NCBI GenBank assembly: GCA_011316305.1
Contig: SAUG01000165.1
Coordinates: 1 to 64,000, forward strand
DNA: 64,000 bases
Source of the DNA: Rusavskia elegans
Lineage: Eukaryota > Ascomycota > Lecanoromycetes > Teloschistales > Teloschistaceae
Reading direction: 5' to 3'
The notes below the pieces were generated by a model that saw nothing but the letters and a program-made list of their open reading frames with translations, was not told the DNA's origin and made no database searches. The stretch's first letter is position 1, and the number at the start of each line of letters is the position of its first letter. The position numbers and the translations under genes are program-made. This document shows, one piece after another, positions 57,712 through 64,000 of the stretch.

Positions 57712-58824
57712 CTACCGAAACCCGAATACAATATCGCTATCCCAATCCCGAAATCTCTCCTTATCCCAAATACAGAAGCCACGCTTCTGGAGCTCGATCT
57801 CCTTGTGCCGATATCTCACGGTAAGAGGCCACACTACATGATGTCTTCGATGTTGATACCTCATGAGAACCTCCCATCCTTCATTAGGTTCGTTGACGAA
57901 TCCATCATCCCAAGAACTCAGCGGCTTCTTGGTTTGACGATACCAAGTTGGCCAGATAGGGAAGGTCTTTTGGAGAAAGTTTGTCTTGCTCTGCTCTCCC
58001 CTGCGACAGCTATCCAGACTATATGGCGTCGGTTCGTCAAGATTGAAACCAACAGCTGTCGCTAAGCTGCGGACGATTGTCGACTGCGAACGAATAGGGA
58101 CCTTCTTTTGCCTGCTGCGGGACGGATCTACCGTGGGAACTGCCATTTCCAGATACTGATCACGTAGATGGAAGTAGACGCATTCCATCTCCACGTACTC
58201 CCATCCTAGCCATCCCGTCAACCAGCGCATGCGCATATCACCACCACTAATTTGTCGTCTCTGGCCAGTGCTTCCCAGAGTCGATCTCGGATACGCCACT
58301 TCACAAAGGAATTGAAACCTCCAAAGAGCACGTCTGATCCGGTGTGTCTCTGTGGCGGAGAGTGGTTCCTGTCCGGCTGGATCCAGACCACAATGCAAAA
58401 AACAGGATCTTGTGAACGTCCCCATAAAATGATTTATATCTTGAAAAGTCCATGCTATGTCACGAACCGCCTCGACAGGGTCCGCGATGCAGCTGACGGT
58501 GAATTGTATGTCCAGAGGTCTTGGCTCCTTACATAAATGTTCCTTTGTGTCCAGTGGATATCCGCAGCATTCCGCTCGAGGGTTGTAGCGCGAGGCTAGG
58601 GTGGCTGACACGAGATTTCGATATTCAAACGGTTCGATACGACTTATCAGGGGTATAAGTATTGCTTGGTGAGAATGCTTGAGAAACTCCGAGGCCAAGG
58701 GATAAGCTAGTGTGAATTTTCTTAATGATATGAAGTCTGGCATAAATTTGAGGATATTGTAGAGGATCTCGTTCGGCAGCGTCGGCAGCCGTATGACAGG
58801 CCGGTCGATCAATGAAGAAGCCAT
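57712..58824 (-). CDS. F-box protein
   Basis: The single-exon frame from ATG 58824 encodes 370 aa. Residues 12-55 form an F-box (LPTLPNEILYNILKFMPDFISLRKF then LAYPLASEFL), the Skp1-binding module of SCF ubiquitin ligases. The remaining 310 residues have no leucine-rich or WD repeats. They contain a segment with conserved-looking aromatics (WTFQDINHFMGTFTR, IRRALWRFQFLCEV, WLTGWLGWEYVEMECVYF) typical of uncharacterised fungal F-box proteins. The upstream in-frame extension lacks an ATG. Its target is unknown. Confidence 0.75.
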   Translation of the reverse strand: MASSLIDRPVIRLPTLPNEILYNILKFMPDFISLRKFTLAYPLASEFLKHSHQAILIPLISRIEPFEYRNLVSATLASRYNPRAECCGYPLDTKEHLCKEPRPLDIQFTVSCIADPVEAVRDIAWTFQDINHFMGTFTRSCFLHCGLDPAGQEPLSATETHRIRRALWRFQFLCEVAYPRSTLGSTGQRRQISGGDMRMRWLTGWLGWEYVEMECVYFHLRDQYLEMAVPTVDPSRSRQKKVPIRSQSTIVRSLATAVGFNLDEPTPYSLDSCRRGEQSKTNFLQKTFPIWPTWYRQTKKPLSSWDDGFVNEPNEGWEVLMRYQHRRHHVVWPLTVRYRHKEIELQKRGFCIWDKERFRDWDSDIVFGFR

Positions 58825-60201
58825 TGTGATCGTGTTGCCTGCAGTGCAAGAGGTCAACAATTACTCAGAAGGCAGTGTATAGATGAATACGAAACGTGAA
58901 GAAGAACCCAAGGTGGAGAACTGAGAATACATGGCAGCAACCTGACTTATATGAGTAGGAAATTTCCGTGATCGATATATGGTAACCCCCGCAAGCTAAG
59001 TTTTTCTTGCTCACATGCCGCAAACTTTAAACATTAATTATTTCACAGAAGAAGCGGAGTTAAAAGATCAAATTCTTTAAAAAGACATCAACAATATCCT
59101 GTTGAAACGGGCACGTTGTCAAGGAAATTCGTCGAGGGCTGAGATTCTGCTTTCCAAATGTATATTATGGTCGCCACAAGGATTTTGCGGATCGAGCGAA
59201 AATCCAGACCCCCGATTCGCAGTATGTAGTCTTGCAAAACTTTTCTCCAGATGGTACTTAGTGGTACTGCTCTGGCTCTCTGTTCAACGCAGAGCGAGTT
59301 GGACGTCATCGACATGTACGATAGTGCACTGCTATGGATTTTTCACCGTTTTGTCTGGTCGCTGCTAGCTAACTAGTCAATGACAAGCCAATCATCGCCA
59401 ACGACTTTCGGGAAAATTGTTTTTTTGCTCGTCTTTCCATGACAATAGATAATTGAGAGCCTGCATAGGGGTTATCATATTGGAGATGATAATTTGGTGG
59501 ATGCATATTGACCAATAGAGTTGGATTACTAATAACGGAAAGCCCCTGATCTTGCCTGAATAGGTTTAGCGCGGTCTTGGCGAATCCTACTTTTCCTTCA
59601 CCATCTTTTTCCCATAGCTACAACCAACCACCTGCATGCTGTTGCCTACATGCTCACAATAACTCTTCTCTCATCTGCCATGGGCCCGTAGCGACATGGC
59701 GGGATTTCCATCCTAATCTGCGTCCGGAAGTAGGTCCTGTAACGGCGCGCTGACGAGACGTAACCAGGAAGATAACCTACAGGTGATAGCGGAATATTAT
59801 ATATCTGGAAGAGATTGAATGTGGAAGACGAGAGCCGGCATGTGACAGGCCCATTATCATTTACTGATGGTAAGTCACATATTCCTCTATAAAGGGTTTA
59901 GAGTGATCCTGATCGAGCCTAGCGCTTACAATCTTTTCTATAGATCTCGATTCTTCATCAATCAATCATATCATGACCTCTACGTGCCTGCTGCCTGCTT
60001 GCCCTCAGAAGACTTCTAATACCCACCACGATGCAATGATTTGCGAGCGACTAGATTCACTCAGATCATCACAATCATTCGGCGAATTGCGTCGGCAAGC
60101 CCATACCGATGAGTCTAGAGCAGGGCAGTCGTGACACTAAGCCGACAAGCGGCAAGTCCGCGCGATTTATTTTCTGTTATCTAAGGTAGCGGGCTTAAAT
60201 C
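58825..60201. other. Long intergenic stretch with a probable promoter
   Basis: No supported gene. A TATAAA at 59888-59893 is followed by an untranslated-leader-like sequence and a 53-codon frame (59973-60134) before the secreted-protein start at 60202. The small frame could be an upstream ORF or a separate tiny gene. Confidence 0.4.
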
Positions 60202-60834
60202 ATGACCATGTTGTTCATTAACTACTTCGTTGGACTATCGATCTCTACAAAGATGATCTTCCCCATTCGGCTCCTACCACTCCTTCTTCCCATCCTCTCG
60301 AAACTATGCATCGCCAACCCAGTCTCTGTCTCGAGAAATTTGGACACCACCGGAATCCAATCAAATGAATCAGTGGGAGGCACCCATGCCATCCAAACAC
60401 GCGACGATAACGACAACCGCTGGTATCTAGTCCACTACACCGCCGGCTCCATCATCCAACCCGTCGACTTCGGCGCCTCAGTGATGGCAGAATTCTACAG
60501 CCTCGTCCGCCAAGCCGCAATGGGCAGCTGGCGCCAACGAGAACCGGTTCGCCTGCAACTCCGGATCGCGTGGCACAGAGTCTCCATGGTGATTATAGCC
60601 CAGGGAATCGAACATATCCCCTGGGAACTTGTGGCCGAGTATGCGCAGGGGATGCTCAATTGGGTGAATAATGGACACGTGGCTTTTACTTACGATGGGT
60701 TTTTCTTGAGGCCTACCATGACGCCGTTTCCGCATGGGTTGTATGTGGGTGTTAGGATTGTCGGGCAGCAGGAGGGGGTGAATAATTATTTGGCGGGTGG
60801 GAGGGATGGGGTTTTGGATCCTAGCCGGCCTTGA
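60202..60834 (+). CDS. Small secreted protein, IPW-type fungal family
   Basis: The frame opens at ATG 60202, but a second ATG at 60253 begins a better signal peptide (IFPIRLLPLLLPILSKLCIA), so that start is likely the true one (about 193 aa). After an N-glycosylatable region comes a domain with RWYLVHYTAG, EFYSLVRQAAMGSW, EHIPWELVAEYAQGML and a Gly-rich turn leading to GLYVGVRIVGQ. It has no cysteine-rich core. A fragment of the same family is at 30702-31016. It is a candidate effector or secreted protein of unknown function, with a TATA-like element upstream at 59888. Confidence 0.65.
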   Translation: MTMLFINYFVGLSISTKMIFPIRLLPLLLPILSKLCIANPVSVSRNLDTTGIQSNESVGGTHAIQTRDDNDNRWYLVHYTAGSIIQPVDFGASVMAEFYSLVRQAAMGSWRQREPVRLQLRIAWHRVSMVIIAQGIEHIPWELVAEYAQGMLNWVNNGHVAFTYDGFFLRPTMTPFPHGLYVGVRIVGQQEGVNNYLAGGRDGVLDPSRP

Positions 60835-61158
60835 TGAATGGATAGATATATTGTTGTTAGTTTCAATTAAAATTTGATGTTGTGCAAGAGAAGACGATTG
60901 CGAGAGCGTTGAATGGCAATTCTGGGTTGACAAGTTGACAGCCAGCCTACCGGACTCTTGGTCGCCATCAGGCTGGTGAGAAGCACAGAAGGATCCAATG
61001 GAGGTGCAATGTAATGATGCGGTGGAGACAGACAGTACTTACGAGATGACCTCAGCAACGCAAAGGCCCGTCTGTAGCCTTGTCACGTTATACAACGAAC
61101 CTTGGATTCTATTCTTCGTCGCAGGACTGCCGCTCACTTACAAGTAGGAGAGAAGCCA
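60835..61158. other. Intergenic with a diverged duplicate
   Basis: The sequence at about 61044-61078 (AGATGACCTCAGCAAC...) recurs in diverged form at about 62366-62400. No gene supported. Confidence 0.4.
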
Positions 61159-61897
61159 TCACCGGGGACGCTTCCTCCCACCCGAAGGCCAAACACTCTC
61201 CACGGTATCACCCAGCTTCCAATCCCATGGCTTGACAGCTCGTATCTCAGATTGCTCGACAATTCTCCGCAATCTGCTATGGTCCCGACATTGGTGCTGA
61301 TATCCTTCGCCGTCAACCATGAACTGCGTAGCCTGACCCGACTTATCGAACGTTATCTTAGAGGGCTCGATGGTGCTGTCAGCGGCACACATCAGATGCT
61401 AGTAGTGCAAAAATCAGTGGCATGTCTGCATCATCCTCAATGGCTTTTCATACCTGAGCGATATACCCAATGCAATGTCCGATATGATTCATGCTTTGCG
61501 AATGCTCTTTGTGTTCCCCAGTGTGTTCACTCCCCTTCGTAGCAGGATGACTGCTTTGAATGACTTCCCTCAACATTTTCAGACAATGAAGCCCATGAAA
61601 CATCGATATGCCATACGGTCGCTCGGCCGTTACGTTGTACTGGACCCACAGAAAACCACCTTTCGGTGTCAGGAGAGCGCGCTCCCACTCTTCGTTTGCA
61701 GAAGGGGACAGATTTTCCAAGATGGGTCGGTCCTGGAAAACGGTGGTGATTCGATGTGGTTGGTGCCGACTGGACTTGAGACTTCTGAAGGCGGAGTCTA
61801 TGTTGGAGTGGAATATTATTGATAGCATGACAAGGACTGCTATGATTGATGAGGCAATTAATGGCAATGATGGTGTCCGAGAGCCTGTGGGCGCCAT
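61159..61897 (-). CDS. UstYa-family (DUF3328) oxidase
   Basis: Exons 61897-61454 and 61398-61159 join in phase to 227 aa. The N-terminal transmembrane anchor (IASSIIAVLVMLSIIF) is followed by the lumenal domain with two HxxHC motifs: FHGLHCLKMLRE, and HIGHCIGYIAQHLMCAAD across the intron. These are the hallmark of UstYa/UstYb-like proteins, copper-dependent oxidases that form ether or other cross-links in ribosomally made fungal peptides (dikaritins) and act in some other secondary-metabolite pathways. It ends with QCRDHSRL. No repeated Kex2-flanked precursor was found beside it; the nearest membrane gene is the PTH11-like receptor at 62762. Confidence 0.88.
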
Positions 61898-62761
61898 CTT
61901 CGACGAAAATCAAAGTTGCTGCAAAGCACGCGAATATGCGGTGAAGAGATCCGTCTTGACTATACAACGCTGTGAGTCTGGAGTTCTCTGAGGGCAGACC
62001 TGGGTTGCTTGGGCTTTGTCTCCGTCCGGGAAAGGCCCAATTTGGTGATCAATAACCCAAAGCTGGGGAGAGAGACAAAGGATTGACCAAGGTTGGACAT
62101 TCGATTTTCCGTACCAGCAATCTTTGACTCTATGCAACTAACTGTTAAAGCACACCCGGCACCGCTGAGAATGGACATGGCGCGTTCGATGTGAGCTTCC
62201 AAGCATTGCGACAGAAATTTAGTCTCTAGCTTGGTATTAGATGTAGGCTATCATTTCGACCCTCGAATCATGTTTTGGAGGTGCCTAAGGTACCTTTTCG
62301 GACGACATGTTGTAGAGGCGATCAACGTAAGTGCGTTGATGGGATGGGGGATATTCGCTAATTGCAAGATGACCTCAGCAATACACGGGCGCGTTTGTGG
62401 GCTCCACTGTCTTAGACGGTGCGTCAGGGCGCATCCCAGAACCTTGATATCGATGTATATGGTGAAGACACGCGAGTTTTCGGTCAAGCGATCAAGCCGG
62501 AAGGATGGCCAGGCTTTTTACTGCATCGAAACCCTGAGCATTGATTTCCTTTGAAATAAGTAGATAATTGGATTATAGAACGTCTGAAAACTATTCAGAG
62601 ATGTCATTAGCGTTGGACGTCTCGTCTTAGATACTTTGATACCCAAGTGCTTGATGTCGAGAACTGTTGACGAAGCCGTATATCCTGCCAATGAATGTAT
62701 TCTGTAGGTGTTGCCCCTGGATTCGATGCAGTGGCCGAGAGGCGATAATCTCATGCAGCCA
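61898..62761. other. No gene supported
   Basis: Minus-strand frames at 62202-61960 and 62487-62251 have no recognised motif. The segment near 62366-62400 resembles one near 61044-61078. Confidence 0.4.
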
Positions 62762-64000
62762 TCAAGGCTCAATTCGTTCGGCCTGGCGACGATATGTAGC
62801 GTTATCCTTTTCACCTCCAGGACCGTCCAAATTGTTCGGAGCTCCCCCCGTCTGCTTCTTTCCGAAACGCTCGCGGAGATGCTTCCAAAACCCAGGCACT
62901 GCAGGCATGCAACCACACATGATACCCGCGGAGATCTCAGCATAGCTGTTTACATATTACCTCACGATCGGTGATGGGTACAGAGGACAACATACGACCA
63001 GAGTTGCTCGGGATAGGTCTGCCATGTCGGGTCACTGTAGCCGTTCATACCTTTCACGTACAGAGCCAGGCGGACCAAGCTGGCAACACATCCACTATTC
63101 AGCAGATCAGTCGACGGGTTATTCTCAAGGGGAGGCACATGAGCGTACATCGTACCAGTCGCGAAGACAGCTGAGATCGCCAATTTCCTTTTTCTCGCCA
63201 TCTTCAGCGTCCATATCATGGATATCGGAATGATCAGTATAGCAATGTCGGATACTGAATTGAAAGTAGCCGAGCCTAGTCCCAGAGCTCTCCCACTCAC
63301 TTTACCAGTATTGTTTGATCCAACGAACCAAGAAATGCCTGCACCGAAGCCTATGATATAAACAGCGACATTGGTCCAGAGATTGATGTGGATGATGATA
63401 CGCATAGTTTTGGAAGGGCGGAAAATCCGAAAGTATAGAAGCAGAATTGAAACCTTGGTTACAAGGATCGCTGAGACGTATACCACTTCTCCCACCTTGA
63501 TCCACTACTGAGCTGTTAGCAAAGTCAGACCTCTTAGATGAGACACGGAAACCTTGATAAATCCGACATAGTCCCGCTGATGGATATGCCGGAGGTGTTT
63601 TCCGGCGCCATGTCGATCTTGTTGAAACAACACGCAGCCAAAGACAATGAGCCCAATCTGTGTAAAACTTAGACTGGGTCGGAGCAATTGACCTCAAGTC
63701 CTTCATACCCATGCGACCACTGACGTAACTAATGACCGAGGTCAGTTGTTGGGCAGTAGCAATAGTACACGCGATAGAATGCTTACAATCGTCCCAGCCT
63801 AGAATTTTGAGAACACGGCCTTTAGTATAGATCCTCAGTAAAAGAAGGATTGTCACTAGAGTGAGGCAAACGGTCTGGCAGAGTATATTGTATGGCTGCA
63901 GCGATGGATTGGCACCGTAAGTCGACTTGGTCCCGTGCGGTGGTACATGAGCAGGCCATTGTAGCCACGCAGCTGTCCGCTCCTGATTGTCTTCATTCTC
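62762..64000 (-). CDS. PTH11-like rhodopsin-domain integral membrane protein, 5' end cut by the window edge
   Basis: This is the C-terminal part of a fungal seven-transmembrane protein of the rhodopsin/PTH11-like type. Readable segments run TILLLLRIYTKGRVLKILGWDD, then WIKVGEVVYVSAILVTKVSILLLYFRIF, NLWTNVAVYIIGFGAGISWF, SVSDIAILIIPISMIWTLKM with the cytosolic RKRK, and CVASLVRLALYVKGMN. An intron near 63008-62946 leads to SYAEISAGIMCGCMPAVPGF and a charged tail ending at 62762. Several introns are present; the one just after GWDD at about 63785 and a poorly resolved exon near 63600-63720 keep the middle uncertain. Such proteins are G-protein-coupled receptor-like sensors in fungi. The start lies beyond 64000. 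Confidence 0.8.

Noticed and set aside
49237..61897. The Kex2 peptide as a precursor for the UstYa oxidase
   Set aside because: The genes are 12 kb apart, and the peptide has one cysteine-rich core instead of the repeated cores with aromatic residues of dikaritin precursors.

Overview
The window is nuclear DNA of a filamentous ascomycete (Pezizomycotina). Short GT-AG introns of about 45-120 bp, many with CTAAY-type branch sites, interrupt most genes. The gene families are typical of that group: saccharopine dehydrogenase LYS1, a Tri3-like acyltransferase, fungal NLR/STAND and ankyrin proteins, UstYa (DUF3328), a PTH11-like rhodopsin-domain protein and small secreted cysteine proteins. The class (possibly Dothideomycetes or Leotiomycetes) cannot be fixed from the sequence alone. 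I assembled exons by hand; where given, they keep the reading frame across every junction.

Layout. 0.6-15 kb: a hypothetical gene (-), LYS1 (-) divergent from a Tri3-like acyltransferase (+), a nine-exon MFS transporter of the Dal5/ACS type (-), a disordered Arg/Gly/His-rich protein (-), an interrupted F-box-like gene (+), a cyanamide hydratase-like HD enzyme (+) and a GNAT acetyltransferase (-). 16-23 kb: a secreted double-psi-barrel protein (+), an HSL-type hydrolase with an in-frame stop (-), a Gly-rich ten-cysteine secreted protein (+) and a decayed GH18/CBM18 chitinase-like gene (-). 23-36 kb: a complete fungal NLR with hydrolase, NB-ARC and TPR domains (-), a decayed cytochrome P450 (-), a secreted-protein relic (-) and a fungal-N/ankyrin protein (-). 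36-40 kb is conserved housekeeping: a two-RRM protein (+) and an MSS116/CYT-19-like DEAD-box helicase (-). 41-46 kb: a membrane-anchored hypothetical gene with an in-frame stop (-) and an intronless 894-aa reverse-transcriptase-related cellular gene of the rvt class (-). 49-64 kb: a 76-aa pre-propeptide ending in a Kex2-releasable four-cysteine 15-mer (+), cysteine-rich fragments, a secreted protein (-), a hypothetical gene (+), an AIM6-like phosphodiesterase (+), an F-box protein (-), a small secreted protein (+), a UstYa-family oxidase (-) and a truncated PTH11-like receptor (-).

The window mixes stable core genes with accessory material. Several accessory genes are broken, often by one in-frame TAA or TAG. 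A short TA-flanked inverted-repeat element occurs twice, 47 kb apart. The most unusual gene is the domesticated reverse transcriptase. The NLR, the ankyrin/STAND-type protein and the secreted cysteine-rich proteins suggest a repertoire for interaction with other organisms, but no shared operon-like pathway is evident apart from a possible UstYa-centred cluster at the right edge.
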